The position numbers and the translations under genes are program-made. Under the pieces are notes generated by a model. The model was not told where the DNA came from and ran no database searches. It worked only from the letters and a program-made list of their open reading frames with translations. Shown one piece after another: positions 34,906 through 48,974 of a stretch of DNA of 64,000 nt (position 1 is the stretch's first letter; each line of letters opens with the position of its first letter). Source of the DNA: Geodermatophilus obscurus (lineage in GTDB: Bacteria > Actinomycetota > Actinomycetes > Mycobacteriales > Geodermatophilaceae); assembly GCF_900115395.1 (NCBI RefSeq), contig NZ_FOWE01000004.1:186001-250000 (forward strand), written 5' to 3'.

Positions 34906-35190
34906 GGGGACCTCCGTTGCGGTGAGTTGCTCTGCTGCGACCGACCGTAGGGGGAGGTACCGACAGTCCGCGCCCCACCGCCGTTCCCGCGTCCGTGACC
35001 ACCGCAGGATCCGGTGCCGCGGGACCCGGCGCTGCACCCCTGGCGTGACCGTCGTCTCGCGGTACAGTCCTCGCCACCCCCGGGCCGGTGAGCCCGCCGG
35101 GAATGGCTCCGGCGCCCGCGCCGTTGCCCCCCGGGTGAGTTGAGTCCGGGGATCAGGCTGCCCTGCCCGCAGGGTGCCCGGGACCCGGCT

Positions 35191-35219
35191 TTGACCGCCT
35201 CCCGGACCGCGGGTATCGT
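35191..35219 (+). promoter_or_regulatory. Sigma-A-type promoter of the rpsL-rpsG-fusA-tuf operon
   Basis: TTGACC (35191-35196), 17-bp spacer, TATCGT (35214-35219). This is the best consensus match in the window and gives a leader of about 320 nt before rpsL. Confidence 0.75.
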
Positions 35220-35544
35220 GGGCAGCCGTGCCCAGGGTGCCCTGGGCCTGCTCCCGTTCGCGGTGCGCCTGGGTGTCCGGAGGTCCGTCCTCCAGGCCGA
35301 GGGTCCGCCCCGGTGGGCCGTCCTCGACAGGGCGGCGGCCGGAGGTGGCGGCGCCGAGTCGCGGGGGGCGATCCGTCCGGTTCGACACGCCGGCCGGTCC
35401 CGGGAAAGGCGACACGCCCGACCGCGGGGGCCGGACGATGGCGGCTGAGCAGGGCGGACGACCCCAGCAGGACCGGCACCGGCGACACGACAAGCAGCAC
35501 CGTCCACAGCACGACCCAGCGCAGGTAGGAGATCCAGGCCACCC
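35220..35544 (+). other. Long 5' leader of rpsL, no gene seen
   Basis: The 639 bp between the protease start and rpsL contain the promoter and this GC-rich leader. A second TACAGT box lies near 35063. Short open frames here lack ribosome-binding sites and homology. No riboswitch recognised. Confidence 0.4.
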
Positions 35545-35919
35545 ATGCCCACGATCAACCAGCTGGTCCGCAAGGGCCGCGAGGACAAGGTCGAGAAGAC
35601 CAAGACCCCGGCGTTGAAGGGCTCCCCTCAGCGTCGTGGCGTGTGCACCCGCGTGTACACGACGACGCCGAAGAAGCCGAACTCGGCGCTGCGCAAGGTC
35701 GCTCGCGTCCGCCTCACCAGTGGCATCGAGGTGACCGCGTACATCCCGGGCGTCGGCCACAACCTGCAGGAGCACTCGATGGTGCTCGTGCGCGGTGGCC
35801 GCGTGAAGGACCTCCCGGGCGTGCGCTACAAGATCATCCGCGGCTCGCTGGACACCCAGGGCGTGCGCAACCGCAAGCAGGCTCGCAGCCGCTACGGCGC
35901 GAAGAAGGAGAAGAGCTGA
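35545..35919 (+). CDS. rpsL: Ribosomal protein S12 (uS12)
   Basis: 124 aa decoding-centre protein. [14 protein letters not shown] start, [20 protein letters not shown] and the [16 protein letters not shown] loop carry wild-type lysines at the two classic streptomycin-resistance positions, so the ribosome should be streptomycin sensitive. ATG after GTAGGAG. One base separates its stop from rpsG. Confidence 0.98.
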   Translation: MPTINQLVRKGREDKVEKTKTPALKGSPQRRGVCTRVYTTTPKKPNSALRKVARVRLTSGIEVTAYIPGVGHNLQEHSMVLVRGGRVKDLPGVRYKIIRGSLDTQGVRNRKQARSRYGAKKEKS

Positions 35920-35920
35920 G

Positions 35921-36391
35921 ATGCCGCGCAAGGGCCCCGCGCCGCGCCGTCCGCTGGTCAACGACCCCGTCTACCAGTCCCCCCTGGTCACCCAGCTGGT
36001 GAACAAGGTCCTAGTCGACGGCAAGCGCTCGGTCGCCGAGTCGATCGTCTACGGCGCCCTCGAGGGCTGCCGCGCCAAGACCGACACCGACCCGGTGGTC
36101 ACGCTCAAGCGGGCGCTGGACAACGTCAAGCCGGCCCTCGAGGTCCGCAGCCGCCGCGTCGGTGGTGCGACCTACCAGGTCCCGGTCGAGGTCCGCGCCT
36201 CCCGCAGCACCACCCTCGGGCTGCGCTGGCTGATCCAGTACAGCCGCGCCCGTCGCGAGAAGACCATGACCGAGCGCCTCATGAACGAGCTGCTCGACGC
36301 GAGCAACGGCCTCGGTGCCGCGGTCAAGCGCCGCGAGGACACGCACAAGATGGCCGAGTCGAACAAGGCCTTCGCGCACTACCGCTGGTAG
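35921..36391 (+). CDS. rpsG: Ribosomal protein S7 (uS7)
   Basis: 156 aa, head-domain assembly initiator. [30 protein letters not shown] start and [24 protein letters not shown] are family hallmarks; ends NKAFAHYRW. The ribosome-binding site lies in the end of rpsL (AAGGAGAAGAG). Confidence 0.98.
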   Translation: MPRKGPAPRRPLVNDPVYQSPLVTQLVNKVLVDGKRSVAESIVYGALEGCRAKTDTDPVVTLKRALDNVKPALEVRSRRVGGATYQVPVEVRASRSTTLGLRWLIQYSRARREKTMTERLMNELLDASNGLGAAVKRREDTHKMAESNKAFAHYRW

Positions 36392-36496
36392 TCGCACCCC
36401 GCTGGTGACGCACACGTCCGCCAGCACCCGCCGGCGGGAGACGCCGGGCCACCCCCGGACACCCGCACGCGGACCAGAGACAAAGAGGAGAGAGAG

Positions 36497-38596
<2,100 letters not shown>

Positions 38597-38684
38597 CCGC
38601 CGGGCGGGGTACGTCCCCGCCCGGCCCCCAGCAAGCCCACCCCAAGCGACAGCACGACTGCGACACCACGAGGAGAGGAACCCA

Positions 38685-39878
<1,194 letters not shown>

Positions 39879-39886
39879 CACCACAG

Positions 39887-39920
39887 ACGGGCGGCGGCGC
39901 GGACCCGCGCCGCCGCCCGT
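39887..39920 (+). terminator. Terminator after tuf
   Basis: Perfect 16-bp inverted repeat ACGGGCGGCGGCGCGG/CCGCGCCGCCGCCCGT with a two-base centre, eight bases after the stop. Separates the str and S10 operons. Confidence 0.8.
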
Positions 39921-40056
39921 CCGCGGGTGGTGAGGACCCGGGCAACCGCCTGTGGCCAGCGCCACCCATCCCGCTGGGGCCGGACCGGACTGGATCCGGA
40001 CGCACCCGGCGTTCCCCAGCTAGCAGAACAGCGATCGGCAGGAGCGAGAGACAGCG

Positions 40057-40362
40057 ATGGCGGGACAGAAGATCCGCATCAGGCTGAAGGCCTACGACCA
40101 CGAGGCGATCGACGCCTCGGCGCGGCGCATCGTGGACACGGTCACGAAGACCGGAGCGCGCGTCGTCGGCCCGGTGCCGCTGCCGACGGAGAAGAACGTG
40201 TACTGCGTCATCCGCTCGCCGCACAAGTACAAGGACTCGCGCGAGCACTTCGAGATGCGTACGCACAAGCGGCTCATCGACATCCTCGACCCGACGCCGA
40301 AGACGGTGGACGCGCTCATGCGCATCGACCTGCCGGCCTCGGTCGACGTCAACATCCAGTAA
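40057..40362 (+). CDS. rpsJ: Ribosomal protein S10 (uS10, NusE)
   Basis: 101 aa; head protein and partner of NusB/NusG in antitermination. [25 protein letters not shown] and [23 protein letters not shown] are canonical. ATG after GGCAGGAGCGAGAG. First gene of the S10 operon; no clear -10 found in the 136 bp after the tuf terminator. Confidence 0.98.
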   Translation: MAGQKIRIRLKAYDHEAIDASARRIVDTVTKTGARVVGPVPLPTEKNVYCVIRSPHKYKDSREHFEMRTHKRLIDILDPTPKTVDALMRIDLPASVDVNIQ

Positions 40363-40378
40363 GGACCCGAGACCAGTC

Positions 40379-41044
40379 ATGGCGAGTACGTTCCGCGGGC
40401 TCCTCGGCGAGAAGCTGGGGATGACCCAGGTGTTCGACGAGAACAACCGCATCGTCCCGGTGACCGTCGTCAAGGCGGGCCCGAACGTGGTGACGCAGGT
40501 GCGCACCCCCGAGGTCGACGGCTACTCCGCCGTCCAGCTCGGCTTCGGCGAGATCGACCCGCGCAAGGTGAACAAGCCCGAGGGCGGCCACTTCGCGAAG
40601 GCCGGTGTCACGCCGCGCCGTCACGTGGTGGAGCTGCGCACGGAGGACGCCGCGCAGTACACAGTCGGCCAGGAGCTGACCGCCGAGGTGTTCGACGGCG
40701 TCGCCAAGGTCGACGTCATCGGCACGAGCAAGGGCAAGGGCACCGCCGGTGTCATGAAGCGTCACGGCTTCAAGGGCCTCGGCGCCGCGCACGGCACCCA
40801 GCGCAAGCACCGGCACCCCGGCTCCATCGGCGGCGCCTCGACCCCGGGCCGCGTGTTCAAGGGCCTGCGCATGGCCGGCCGCATGGGCGCGGTCAAGACC
40901 ACCACGCTCTCGCTCGTCGTCCACAAGGTCGACACCGAGCGCGGCCTCATCCTGATCAAGGGTGCCGTCCCCGGGCCGAAGGGTGGGCTCCTGCTCGTCC
41001 GCTCGGCCGTCAAGGGCGGCCCCGTGGGGAGTGACACCAAGTGA
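40379..41044 (+). CDS. rplC: Ribosomal protein L3 (uL3)
   Basis: 221 aa; reaches the peptidyl transferase centre. [25 protein letters not shown] start, and the [24 protein letters not shown] loop is intact. The stop overlaps the rplD GTG (GTGA). Confidence 0.98.
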   Translation: MASTFRGLLGEKLGMTQVFDENNRIVPVTVVKAGPNVVTQVRTPEVDGYSAVQLGFGEIDPRKVNKPEGGHFAKAGVTPRRHVVELRTEDAAQYTVGQELTAEVFDGVAKVDVIGTSKGKGTAGVMKRHGFKGLGAAHGTQRKHRHPGSIGGASTPGRVFKGLRMAGRMGAVKTTTLSLVVHKVDTERGLILIKGAVPGPKGGLLLVRSAVKGGPVGSDTK

Positions 41045-41865
41045 CCCAGTCGACCGCGACCACGGCCGCGCGCGCCGACCGCCAGGTCGACGTCCGCACG
41101 CCGGCGGGGGAGACCACCGGCAGCGTGACGCTGCCCGGTGACCTGTTCGACACGCCGGCCAACGTCTCACTGCTGCACCAGGTGGTCGTGGCCCAGCTGG
41201 CCGCGGCCCGCCAGGGCACGCACTCCACCAAGACGCGTGGCGCCGTCAGTGGCGGTGGCGTCAAGCCGTACCGGCAGAAGGGCACCGGCCGCGCCCGTCA
41301 GGGCTCGATCCGCGCCCCGCAGTTCGCCGGTGGTGGCACGGTCCACGGCCCGCAGCCCCGGGACTACTCCCAGCGCACGCCCAAGAAGATGAAGGCCGCC
41401 GCTCTGCGCGGTGCCCTCTCCGACCGGGCGCGCGCGGGCCGCGTGCACGTCGTCACGACCTTCGTCGACGGTGACGCCCCGAGGACCAAGGCAGCGCTGG
41501 CCACCCTGGAGACGATCACCAGCGCCAAGCGCGTGCTGGTGGTCCTCGACCGCGACGACGTCCTCAACTGGGTGAGTCTGCGCAACGAGCCGCGGGTGCA
41601 CCTGCTCGAGGCCGGCCAGCTCAACACCTACGACGTCCTGGTCAGCGACGAGGTCGTCTTCACCGAGACCGCGCTCGCCGAGTTCGTCGGCGGCCGCGAC
41701 GGCGGCAGCCGTGGCGCCACCTCGCTGGTCAAGCCCGACCTGACGACGCCGGACATCCCCGGCGCCATCCCGTCGATCCAGCCGGCCCAGGGCACGACCG
41801 ACCTGGACCTCGCGGACCAGGGCACCGCTGACACCGCCACCGACAGCACCGAGGAGAAGGCATGA
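41041..41865 (+). CDS. rplD: Ribosomal protein L4 (uL4) with long C-terminal tail
   Basis: 274 aa against about 205-220 usually. Core: [61 protein letters not shown] (exit-tunnel loop) and [14 protein letters not shown]. After that come about 50 residues rich in Asp/Thr/Ser/Glu ([20 protein letters not shown]) absent from most homologues. GTG start coupled to rplC; stop overlaps rplW ATG. Confidence 0.97.
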   Translation: MTQSTATTAARADRQVDVRTPAGETTGSVTLPGDLFDTPANVSLLHQVVVAQLAAARQGTHSTKTRGAVSGGGVKPYRQKGTGRARQGSIRAPQFAGGGTVHGPQPRDYSQRTPKKMKAAALRGALSDRARAGRVHVVTTFVDGDAPRTKAALATLETITSAKRVLVVLDRDDVLNWVSLRNEPRVHLLEAGQLNTYDVLVSDEVVFTETALAEFVGGRDGGSRGATSLVKPDLTTPDIPGAIPSIQPAQGTTDLDLADQGTADTATDSTEEKA

Positions 41866-42164
41866 GCGTCCGCGACCCCCGGGACGTCCTGCTGTCGCCG
41901 GTCATCTCGGAGAAGAGCTACGGGCTGCTGGACGACAACCAGTACACGTTCGTGGTGCTCCCCGAGGCGAACAAGACGCAGATCAAGATCGCTGTCGAGC
42001 AGGTCTTCAAGGTGAAGGTCCTGGCCGTCAACACGATCAACCGCCAGGGCAAGCGCAAGCGCAGCCGCGGGACCCGGATGGGCAAGCGCAAGGACACCAA
42101 GCGCGCCATCGTCTCGCTTGCCCCCGGCGACCGCATCGAGATCTTCGGTGGCCCCGGCGCCTGA
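41862..42164 (+). CDS. rplW: Ribosomal protein L23 (uL23)
   Basis: 100 aa; tunnel-exit docking site for SRP and trigger factor. [28 protein letters not shown] and [14 protein letters not shown] are typical. Translationally coupled to rplD by ATGA. Confidence 0.98.
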   Translation: MSVRDPRDVLLSPVISEKSYGLLDDNQYTFVVLPEANKTQIKIAVEQVFKVKVLAVNTINRQGKRKRSRGTRMGKRKDTKRAIVSLAPGDRIEIFGGPGA

Positions 42165-42207
42165 GCGCCCGAGCCCTCCGGACCAGAGATAGAGGACTGA
42201 GTCAGCA

Positions 42208-43041
42208 ATGGCTATCCGCAAGTACAAGCCGACGACGCCGGGCCGCCGCGGCTCCAGCGTCGCCGACTTCGCCGAGGTCACCCGCGACCATCCCGAGAAG
42301 TCGCTGGTCCGGCCGCTGCACGGCCGCGGTGGGCGCAACGTCCACGGGAAGGTGACCGCTCGCCACCAGGGTGGCGGCCACAAGCGCGCCTACCGCCTCA
42401 TCGACTTCCGTCGGGCGGACAAGGACGGCGTGCCGGCCAAGGTCGCGCACATCGAGTACGACCCCAACCGCACCTCCCGCATCGCGCTGCTGCACTTCGC
42501 CGACGGCGAGAAGCGCTACATCATCGCGCCGGCGCGGCTCAAGCAGGGCGACACGGTGGAGTGCGGTCCCGCGGCCGACATCAAGCCGGGCAACAACCTG
42601 CCGCTGCGCAACATCCCGGTCGGCACGGTGGTCCACGCCATCGAGCTGCGCCCGGGCGGCGGCGCGAAGATCGCCCGCTCGGCCGGCACGAGCGTCCAGC
42701 TCGTCGCCCGTGAGGGCCGCTTCGCCCAGCTGCGCATGCCGTCGGGCGAGATCCGCAACGTCGACGTCCGCTGCCGCGCGACGGTCGGCGAGGTGGGCAA
42801 CGCCGAGCAGTCGAACATCAACTGGGGCAAGGCCGGCCGCATGCGGTGGAAGGGCAAGCGCCCGACCGTCCGCGGTGTCGCGATGAACCCCGTCGACCAC
42901 CCGCACGGTGGTGGTGAGGGCAAGACCTCCGGTGGTCGCCACCCGGTGAACCCGAAGGGCAAGCCCGAGGGCCGCACGCGCAAGCGCAAGGCCAGTGACG
43001 CCCTGATCGTGCGCCGTCGGCGCACCAACAAGAAGCGCTGA
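42208..43041 (+). CDS. rplB: Ribosomal protein L2 (uL2)
   Basis: 277 aa; essential for subunit joining. [18 protein letters not shown] start, [23 protein letters not shown], and the active-site region [25 protein letters not shown] with the conserved His. Ends in the KKR tail. Confidence 0.98.
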   Translation: MAIRKYKPTTPGRRGSSVADFAEVTRDHPEKSLVRPLHGRGGRNVHGKVTARHQGGGHKRAYRLIDFRRADKDGVPAKVAHIEYDPNRTSRIALLHFADGEKRYIIAPARLKQGDTVECGPAADIKPGNNLPLRNIPVGTVVHAIELRPGGGAKIARSAGTSVQLVAREGRFAQLRMPSGEIRNVDVRCRATVGEVGNAEQSNINWGKAGRMRWKGKRPTVRGVAMNPVDHPHGGGEGKTSGGRHPVNPKGKPEGRTRKRKASDALIVRRRRTNKKR

Positions 43042-43063
43042 GCGGGAGAGGAGTCCGACAGAC

Positions 43064-43345
43064 ATGCCACGCAGCCTGAAGAAGGGCCCGTTCGTGGACG
43101 ACCACCTGCTCAAGAAGGTGGACGTCCAGAACGAGAAGGGCACCAAGACGGTCATCCGGACCTGGTCTCGGCGCTCGACCATCATCCCGGACATGCTCGG
43201 CCACACGATCGCCGTGCACGACGGGCGCAAGCACGTGCCGGTCTTCGTGACCGAGGCCATGGTCGGGCACAAGCTCGGCGAGTTCGCCCCCACCCGGACC
43301 TTCCGGGGCCACGTCAAGGACGACCGCCGGTCCCGCCGGGGCTGA
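43064..43345 (+). CDS. rpsS: Ribosomal protein S19 (uS19)
   Basis: 93 aa head protein. [46 protein letters not shown] and [12 protein letters not shown] are canonical. ATG after GGGAGAGGAG. Confidence 0.98.
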   Translation: MPRSLKKGPFVDDHLLKKVDVQNEKGTKTVIRTWSRRSTIIPDMLGHTIAVHDGRKHVPVFVTEAMVGHKLGEFAPTRTFRGHVKDDRRSRRG

Positions 43346-43373
43346 GCACGGTCCCGGGAGAGAGAGACACGAG

Positions 43374-43853
43374 ATGACTTCCCAGCTGGGAGAGGAGACG
43401 CAGGTCGCCCGGGCCACCGCCCGGTTCGTCCGCGTCACGCCCATGAAGGCACGCCGGGTGGTGGACCTGATCCGCTACCTGCCCACCGACGAGGCCCTGG
43501 CGCTGCTGCGGTTCGCGCCGCAGTCGGCCAGCGAGCCGGTGGCCAAGGTCGTCGCGAGCGCCGTCGCCAACGCCGAGCACAACCTGCGGCTGGACCCGGC
43601 CGCGCTCGTCGTCAGCGCCGCCTTCGTCGACGAGGGCCCCACGCTCAAGCGGATCCGTCCGCGTGCGCAGGGCCGGGCCTACCGCATCAACAAGCGGACC
43701 AGCCACATCACCGTCGAGGTGAGCGAGGTCGGCTCCAGTGCCGAGCTCGCCGGCAAGTCCCGCACCGCCCGACGCCGCACCGGCCAGTCCGGCCCCGCGA
43801 CGCAGCAGCAGGGCACGCAGCCGCGCGCCAACACGAGGGGAGGGACCCGCTAG
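43374..43853 (+). CDS. rplV: Ribosomal protein L22 (uL22), extended C-terminus
   Basis: 159 aa. [31 protein letters not shown] and the exit-tunnel hairpin [24 protein letters not shown] (macrolide-contact loop) are intact. About 35 extra Arg/Ser/Gln/Thr residues follow the usual end. The TAG stop shares one base with the rpsC GTG. Confidence 0.97.
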   Translation: MTSQLGEETQVARATARFVRVTPMKARRVVDLIRYLPTDEALALLRFAPQSASEPVAKVVASAVANAEHNLRLDPAALVVSAAFVDEGPTLKRIRPRAQGRAYRINKRTSHITVEVSEVGSSAELAGKSRTARRRTGQSGPATQQQGTQPRANTRGGTR

Positions 43854-44791
43854 TGGGTCAGAAGGTCAACCCGCACGGGTTCCGCCTGGGCATCACCACC
43901 GACTACAAGTCCCGGTGGTACGCCGACAAGCTCTACAAGGACTACGTCAAGGAAGACGTGGCCATCCGCAAGCTCATGACCAAGGGCATGGAGCGCGCCG
44001 GCATCTCGAAGGTGGAGATCGAGCGCACCCGTGACCGGGTCCGCGTCGACATCCACACCGCCCGGCCGGGCATCGTCATCGGCCGTCGCGGCGCGGAGGC
44101 CGACCGCATCCGCGGCGAGCTGGAGAAGCTGACCGGCAAGCAGGTGCAGCTGAACATCCTCGAGGTCAAGAACCCCGAGGCCGACGCGCAGCTGGTGGCC
44201 CAGGCCGTGGCCGAGCAGCTGTCGAGCCGGGTGAGTTTCCGCCGCGCCATGCGCAAGGCCATGCAGTCCGCCCAGCGCAGCCCGCAGGTCAAGGGCATCC
44301 GGGTGCAGTGCTCCGGGCGCCTGGGCGGTACCGAGATGAGCCGGTCGGAGTTCTACCGCGAGGGCCGTGTGCCGCTGCACACCCTGCGCGCGAACATCGA
44401 CTACGGCCTGTACGAGGCCCGCACCACCTTCGGCCGCATCGGCGTCAAGGTGTGGATCTACAAGGGCGACGTCAGCGGCTCGCGTGCCGAGCGGGAGGCC
44501 CTCGAGGCCCTGGCCGCCCGGCAGCAGCGCCGTGAGCGTCCGCAGCGCCCCCGCCGGTCGGGCTCCAGTGGCACGACCGCCGGCGGCACCGAGGCCGGCC
44601 GCGCCGCGGCCGAGGGCACCAGCGGCCCGGACACCACCGGCCCGGACACCACCGGCCCGGACACCACCGACAGCACGGTGGCCGTGACCTCCGGCGAGGT
44701 CGCGCCCGAGCAGACCGTCGGCCAGGCAGCGGGTCCCGAGGGGACCGCGGCAGCCGAGGCGACGGCCACCGACACCCAGACGGAGGGCTGA
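43853..44791 (+). CDS. rpsC: Ribosomal protein S3 (uS3) with repeat-bearing tail
   Basis: 312 aa against about 270-280 in relatives. [23 protein letters not shown] start, KH domain ([29 protein letters not shown]), and [24 protein letters not shown]. Beyond the core, an 80-residue disordered tail includes three perfect GPDTT units (15-bp DNA repeats at 44624-44668). GTG start, coupled to rplV. Confidence 0.97.
   Translation: MGQKVNPHGFRLGITTDYKSRWYADKLYKDYVKEDVAIRKLMTKGMERAGISKVEIERTRDRVRVDIHTARPGIVIGRRGAEADRIRGELEKLTGKQVQLNILEVKNPEADAQLVAQAVAEQLSSRVSFRRAMRKAMQSAQRSPQVKGIRVQCSGRLGGTEMSRSEFYREGRVPLHTLRANIDYGLYEARTTFGRIGVKVWIYKGDVSGSRAEREALEALAARQQRRERPQRPRRSGSSGTTAGGTEAGRAAAEGTSGPDTTGPDTTGPDTTDSTVAVTSGEVAPEQTVGQAAGPEGTAAAEATATDTQTEG
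44624..44668 (+). repeat. Three 15-bp tandem repeats in the rpsC tail
   Basis: GGCCCGGACACCACC three times without mismatch, encoding GPDTT x3. Perfect DNA identity suggests recent slippage in an unconstrained tail. Confidence 0.95.
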
Positions 44792-44794
44792 CAC

Positions 44795-45211
44795 GTGCTG
44801 ATCCCCCGGCGCGTCAAGCACCGCAAGCAGCACCACCCGGACCGCTCCGGTCGGGCCAAGGGCGGCACCGAGATCAACTTCGGTGAGTACGCCATCCAGG
44901 CCCTGGAGCCGGCGTACGTGACGAACCGGCAGATCGAGTCGGCCCGTATCGCCATGACGCGGCACATCCGCCGTGGCGGCAAGGTGTGGATCTCCATCTA
45001 CCCGGACCGCCCGCTCACCAAGAAGCCGGCCGAGACCCGCATGGGTTCCGGTAAGGGCTCGCCGGAGTGGTGGGTCGCCAACGTCAAGCCCGGCCGGGTG
45101 CTCTTCGAGCTCTCCGGCGTGGCCGAGCCGGTGGCCCGCGAGGCCATGCGTCGCGCCATCCACAAGCTGCCCATGAAGTGCCGCTTCATCACGCGTGAAG
45201 GAGAGGTGTGA
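44795..45211 (+). CDS. rplP: Ribosomal protein L16 (uL16)
   Basis: 138 aa; near the A-site tRNA elbow. [37 protein letters not shown] and [24 protein letters not shown] are canonical. GTG start, stop overlapping the rpmC ATG by one base. Confidence 0.98.
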   Translation: MLIPRRVKHRKQHHPDRSGRAKGGTEINFGEYAIQALEPAYVTNRQIESARIAMTRHIRRGGKVWISIYPDRPLTKKPAETRMGSGKGSPEWWVANVKPGRVLFELSGVAEPVAREAMRRAIHKLPMKCRFITREGEV

Positions 45212-45444
45212 TGGCCGCCGGTCTGACCGCTCCGGAGCTGCGCGAGCTCTCGGCCGACGAGCTCGCCACGCGGCTGCGTGAGCACAAGGAAGAGCTGTTC
45301 AACCTGAGGTTCCAGGTGGCCACCGGCCAGCTGGACAACAACCGGCGGCTGCAGACCGTCCGTCGCGACATCGCCCGGATCTACACGATCATGCGCGAGC
45401 GCGAGCTGGGCCTGTCGTCCGCCCCGAACGAGGGTGTCGCATGA
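45211..45444 (+). CDS. rpmC: Ribosomal protein L29 (uL29)
   Basis: 77 aa helical hairpin at the tunnel exit. [35 protein letters not shown] is canonical. ATG chosen over the GTG three bases upstream because GAAGGAGAGG is then properly spaced. Coupled to rpsQ by ATGA. Confidence 0.97.
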   Translation: MAAGLTAPELRELSADELATRLREHKEELFNLRFQVATGQLDNNRRLQTVRRDIARIYTIMRERELGLSSAPNEGVA

Positions 45445-45740
45445 GCGAGTCCGACAACGCCGCTGTCGCCAGCGGTCCCGGCCTGGCCGGCCGCGGGTAC
45501 CGCAAGGTCCGCGAGGGCCTCGTCGTCAGCGACAAGATGGACAAGACCATCGTCGTCGAGGTCGAGGACCGTGTGAAGCACGGCCTCTACGGCAAGGTCA
45601 TCCGCCGGACCAGCAAGCTGAAGGCCCACGACGAGCAGGGGGTCGCCGGCATCGGTGACCGCGTGCAGATCATGGAGACCCGGCCGCTGTCGGCCACCAA
45701 GCGCTGGCGCCTGGTCGAGGTCGTCGAGAAGGCGAAGTAG
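45441..45740 (+). CDS. rpsQ: Ribosomal protein S17 (uS17)
   Basis: 99 aa. [45 protein letters not shown] and [28 protein letters not shown] define it; a 20-residue actinobacterial N-terminal extension precedes. Last gene of the S10 operon. Confidence 0.98.
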   Translation: MSESDNAAVASGPGLAGRGYRKVREGLVVSDKMDKTIVVEVEDRVKHGLYGKVIRRTSKLKAHDEQGVAGIGDRVQIMETRPLSATKRWRLVEVVEKAK

Positions 45741-45801
45741 CCCGTCCGTGGCGTCCCGGTCCTGTGACGGACCGCCCCTGTGGGGTGGCCCGAGGACCGG
45801 G

Positions 45802-45916
45802 TACCCTGGACGACTGGCGCCCCTGCGGGTGGCGCCGCATCCCGGTACCCGTGTCGGACGCACCGGCAGCCATCCGCTGCCGGTGCGTCCGCACGTGGGA
45901 ACCGGACAGCCGGTTC
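45802..45916 (+). promoter_or_regulatory. Promoter and structured leader of the spc operon
   Basis: TACCCT (45802-45807) fits a -10; no good -35. Downstream is a 15-bp perfect hairpin CGGACGCACCGGCAG (45855-45869)/CTGCCGGTGCGTCCG (45877-45891), then GAACCGG/CCGGTTC (45899-45916). The 219 bp between rpsQ and rplN hold no gene. The large hairpin could be an attenuator or a ribosomal-protein binding site. Confidence 0.5.
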
Positions 45917-45959
45917 ACCGTTCCGGCCCGGCTGTCACCACTGAGATTGGGAGTAGGAC

Positions 45960-46328
45960 GTGATCCAGCAGGAGTCGCGACTGCGGGTCGCCGACAACAC
46001 CGGTGCGAAGGAGATCCTCTGCATCCGTGTGCTCGGCGGCTCGGGGCGACGCTACGCGGGCATCGGTGACGTCATCGTGGCGACCGTCAAGGACGCGCTG
46101 CCGGGTGCCGGCGTCAAGCGCGGCGACGTCGTCAAGGCCGTCGTGGTCCGCACCGCCAAGGAGCGTCGTCGTCCCGACGGCTCCTACATCCGCTTCGACG
46201 AGAACGCCGCGGTGATCATCCGTGACAGCGGCGACCCGCGCGGGACCCGCATCTTCGGCCCCGTCGGCCGCGAGCTGCGCGACAAGCGCTTCATGCGGAT
46301 CATCTCGCTCGCCCCGGAGGTGCTCTGA
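45960..46328 (+). CDS. rplN: Ribosomal protein L14 (uL14)
   Basis: 122 aa. [44 protein letters not shown] and [29 protein letters not shown] are canonical. GTG start with GGGAGTAGGA upstream. First gene of the spc operon. Confidence 0.98.
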   Translation: MIQQESRLRVADNTGAKEILCIRVLGGSGRRYAGIGDVIVATVKDALPGAGVKRGDVVKAVVVRTAKERRRPDGSYIRFDENAAVIIRDSGDPRGTRIFGPVGRELRDKRFMRIISLAPEVL

Positions 46329-46330
46329 CC

Positions 46331-46690
46331 ATGGCCGTCACCAAGAAGACCGACAGCAAGAAGAAGGCCCCGTCCATGAAGGTCAAGAAGGGCGACACGG
46401 TCGTGGTCCTGGCCGGCAAGGACAAGGGCGCGCGGGGTCGTGTGATCGCCGCCTACCCCCAGCTGCAGAAGGTGCTCGTCGAGGGCGTCGGCCGGGTCAA
46501 GAAGCACACCCGCATCAGCTCCAACCAGCGGGGCGCCCAGCAGGGCGGGATCGTCACCCAGGAGGCTCCCGTCCACGTGAGCAACGTGATGGTGATCGAC
46601 TCCGAGGGGAAGCCGACCCGGGTCGGCCACCGCAAGGACGAGGAAGGCCGCAGCATCCGGGTGTCGCGGCGGACCGGTAAGGACCTCTGA
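46331..46690 (+). CDS. rplX: Ribosomal protein L24 (uL24)
   Basis: 119 aa KOW-domain assembly initiator. [29 protein letters not shown] and [12 protein letters not shown] identify it; a 15-residue Lys/Ser-rich N-terminal extension precedes the core. Two bases after rplN. Confidence 0.98.
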   Translation: MAVTKKTDSKKKAPSMKVKKGDTVVVLAGKDKGARGRVIAAYPQLQKVLVEGVGRVKKHTRISSNQRGAQQGGIVTQEAPVHVSNVMVIDSEGKPTRVGHRKDEEGRSIRVSRRTGKDL

Positions 46691-46692
46691 CG

Positions 46693-47277
46693 ATGACTGC
46701 ACCCACCCGCGAGCTCCCGCGCCTGCTCGAGCACTACCGTGAGGCGATCGCGCCGGCCCTCCAGGAGGAGTTCGGCTACGAGAACGTCATGCAGATCCCG
46801 CGCCTGACGAAGATCGTCGTCAACATGGGCGTCGGCGAGGCCACCCGCGACGCCAAGCTCATGGACGGCGCGGTGCGCGACCTGACCGCCATCACCGGTC
46901 AGCGTCCGGCCGTCGTCCGGGCCCGCAAGTCGATCGCTCAGTTCAAGCTGCGCGAAGGCATGCCGATCGGCGCCAAGGTCACCCTCCGCGGCGACCGCAT
47001 GTGGGAGTTCCTCGACCGGCTCCTGGCGCTGGCCCTGCCCCGCATCCGTGACTTCCGCGGGCTGAACGCCAAGCAGTTCGACGGGCACGGCAACTACACG
47101 TTCGGGCTGACCGAGCAGTCGATGTTCCGCGAGATCGACGTCGACAAGATCGACCGGCCCCGCGGCATGGACATCACCCTGGTCACCACCGCCACCTCCG
47201 ACGAGGAGGGTCGCGAGCTGCTCCGCCTGCTCGGGTTCCCCTTCGCCGGTCTGACCGTCGTGACCACGACCCGCTGA
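46693..47277 (+). CDS. rplE: Ribosomal protein L5 (uL5)
   Basis: 194 aa; binds 5S r[72 protein letters not shown] and [21 protein letters not shown] are canonical. Confidence 0.98.
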   Translation: MTAPTRELPRLLEHYREAIAPALQEEFGYENVMQIPRLTKIVVNMGVGEATRDAKLMDGAVRDLTAITGQRPAVVRARKSIAQFKLREGMPIGAKVTLRGDRMWEFLDRLLALALPRIRDFRGLNAKQFDGHGNYTFGLTEQSMFREIDVDKIDRPRGMDITLVTTATSDEEGRELLRLLGFPFAGLTVVTTTR

Positions 47278-47296
47278 GCCGGGGCAGGAGAGACAG

Positions 47297-47482
47297 ATGG
47301 CCAAGAAGGCGCTGATCAACAAGGCGGCCCGCAAGCCCAAGTTCGCGGTCCGCGGCTACACCCGCTGCCAGCGGTGCGGGCGTCCGCACGCGGTCTTCCG
47401 CAAGTTCGGCCTGTGCCGGATCTGCCTGCGGGAGATGGCCCACGCCGGCGAGCTGCCGGGCGTGGCGAAGTCCAGCTGGTAG
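47297..47482 (+). CDS. rpsN: Ribosomal protein S14, zinc type (uS14)
   Basis: 61 aa zinc-binding form with CQRC (Cys24, Cys27) and CRIC (Cys40, Cys43). [24 protein letters not shown] is the actinobacterial type-Z start. ATG after GGCAGGAGAG. Confidence 0.98.
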   Translation: MAKKALINKAARKPKFAVRGYTRCQRCGRPHAVFRKFGLCRICLREMAHAGELPGVAKSSW

Positions 47483-47602
47483 TCCGCAGAACGACCCGCC
47501 CGGCGCGCTGACCGCGCGGGGCGGCACCCCAGCACCACCCCGTCGCCGAGAGGCCCACGCGAGGTACGCGTGAGGAACCGCGGCGAGAGAGGCACGACAC
47601 CC

Positions 47603-48013
47603 ATGACGATGACCGATCCGATCGCGGACATGCTCACGCGGCTGCGGAACGCGAACACGGCCTACCACGACTCGGCTGCGATGCCGTCGTCGAAGCTCAA
47701 GACGAAGATCGCCGAGATCCTCCAGCAGGAGGGCTACATCGCCGGCTGGCGCGTCGACGAGGTCGAGAAGGACGGCACCACCCGCAAGGAGCTGGTGGTG
47801 GACCTGAAGTACGGCCCCAACCGCGAGCGCAGCATCGCCGGCGTCCGCCGGGTGTCCAAGCCGGGCCTGCGGGTCTACGCCAAGTCGAACGCGCTGCCCA
47901 AGGTGCTCGGCGGCCTCGGGGTGGCGATCATCTCCACCTCGACCGGGCTGCTGACCGACCGGCAGGCGAACAAGAAGGGCGTGGGCGGGGAAGTCCTCGC
48001 CTACGTCTGGTAA
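47603..48013 (+). CDS. rpsH: Ribosomal protein S8 (uS8)
   Basis: 136 aa; central-domain organiser and in some bacteria the spc-operon repressor. [37 protein letters not shown] and [34 protein letters not shown] are canonical. ATG chosen at [10 protein letters not shown] 120-bp gap separates it from rpsN. Confidence 0.98.
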   Translation: MTMTDPIADMLTRLRNANTAYHDSAAMPSSKLKTKIAEILQQEGYIAGWRVDEVEKDGTTRKELVVDLKYGPNRERSIAGVRRVSKPGLRVYAKSNALPKVLGGLGVAIISTSTGLLTDRQANKKGVGGEVLAYVW

Positions 48014-48027
48014 GAGGAGCGAGCGAG

Positions 48028-48567
48028 ATGTCACGGATCGGACGACTGCCGATTCCGGTTCCCGGTGGTGTGGACGTCGCCATCGACGGCCAGACGGTCA
48101 GCGTGAAGGGCCCCAAGGGCTCGCTGGCCCACACCGTCGCCGCGCCGATCACCGTCGCCAAGGCCGATGACGGCACCCTGTCGGTGCAGCGGCCGGACGA
48201 CGAGCGCGAGAGCCGGGCACTGCACGGCCTCTCCCGCACCCTGATCGCCAACATGATCACCGGTGTGACCGAGGGCTACACGAAGACGCTCGAGATCGTC
48301 GGTGTCGGTTACCGCGTGCAGGCCCGGGGCAGCGACCTCGAGTTCGCCCTCGGCTTCAGCCACCCGGTTCCGGTGCGTGCCCCGGAGGGCATCACCTTCA
48401 CGGTCGAGTCGCCGACGCGCCTGCGCGTCACCGGCATCGACAAGCAGCAGGTCGGCCAGGTGGCCGCCAACATCCGCAAGCTGCGCCGGCCGGACCCGTA
48501 CAAGGGCAAGGGCGTCCGCTACCAGGGCGAGGTCGTCAAGCGCAAGGTCGGGAAGACGGGTAAGTGA
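48028..48567 (+). CDS. rplF: Ribosomal protein L6 (uL6)
   Basis: 179 aa two-domain protein near the factor-binding site. [33 protein letters not shown] and [27 protein letters not shown] are canonical. The stop overlaps rplR by one base. Confidence 0.98.
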   Translation: MSRIGRLPIPVPGGVDVAIDGQTVSVKGPKGSLAHTVAAPITVAKADDGTLSVQRPDDERESRALHGLSRTLIANMITGVTEGYTKTLEIVGVGYRVQARGSDLEFALGFSHPVPVRAPEGITFTVESPTRLRVTGIDKQQVGQVAANIRKLRRPDPYKGKGVRYQGEVVKRKVGKTGK

Positions 48568-48974
48568 TGGCACAGACCGAGAAGGCCGCTCGGGTGCACA
48601 CGCCCGTCGGCACCGACATCAGCACCGCGCGCCGCGTCTCGCGGCTGCGCCGCCACAACCGGCTCCGCAAGCGCGTCGCCGGCACGGCGGAGCGTCCGCG
48701 CATGGTGGTCAACCGCTCGTCGCGGCACATCCACGTGCAGGTGGTCGACGACACCGTCGGCCGCACCCTGGTGAGCGCCTCCACGCTGGACGCCAGCCTC
48801 CGCGGGTCCGAGGGCGACAAGTCCGCCCTCTCCCGCCGGGTCGGCGCCCTGGTCGCCGAGCGCGCCCAGGCGGTCGGCATCACCAAGGTCGTGTTCGACC
48901 GGGGTGGCAACCGCTACCAGGGCCGCATCGCCGCGCTCGCCGACGGTGCACGAGAGGGCGGGCTGGACTTCTGA
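48567..48974 (+). CDS. rplR: Ribosomal protein L18 (uL18)
   Basis: 135 aa 5S-rRNA binder. [37 protein letters not shown] and [29 protein letters not shown] are canonical. Stop overlaps the ATG of a 21-codon frame that links it to rpsE. Confidence 0.98.
   Translation: MAQTEKAARVHTPVGTDISTARRVSRLRRHNRLRKRVAGTAERPRMVVNRSSRHIHVQVVDDTVGRTLVSASTLDASLRGSEGDKSALSRRVGALVAERAQAVGITKVVFDRGGNRYQGRIAALADGAREGGLDF

Noticed and set aside
35140..35448. A 102-codon open frame upstream of rpsL
   Set aside because: It spans the rpsL promoter and has no ribosome-binding site or recognisable protein features.
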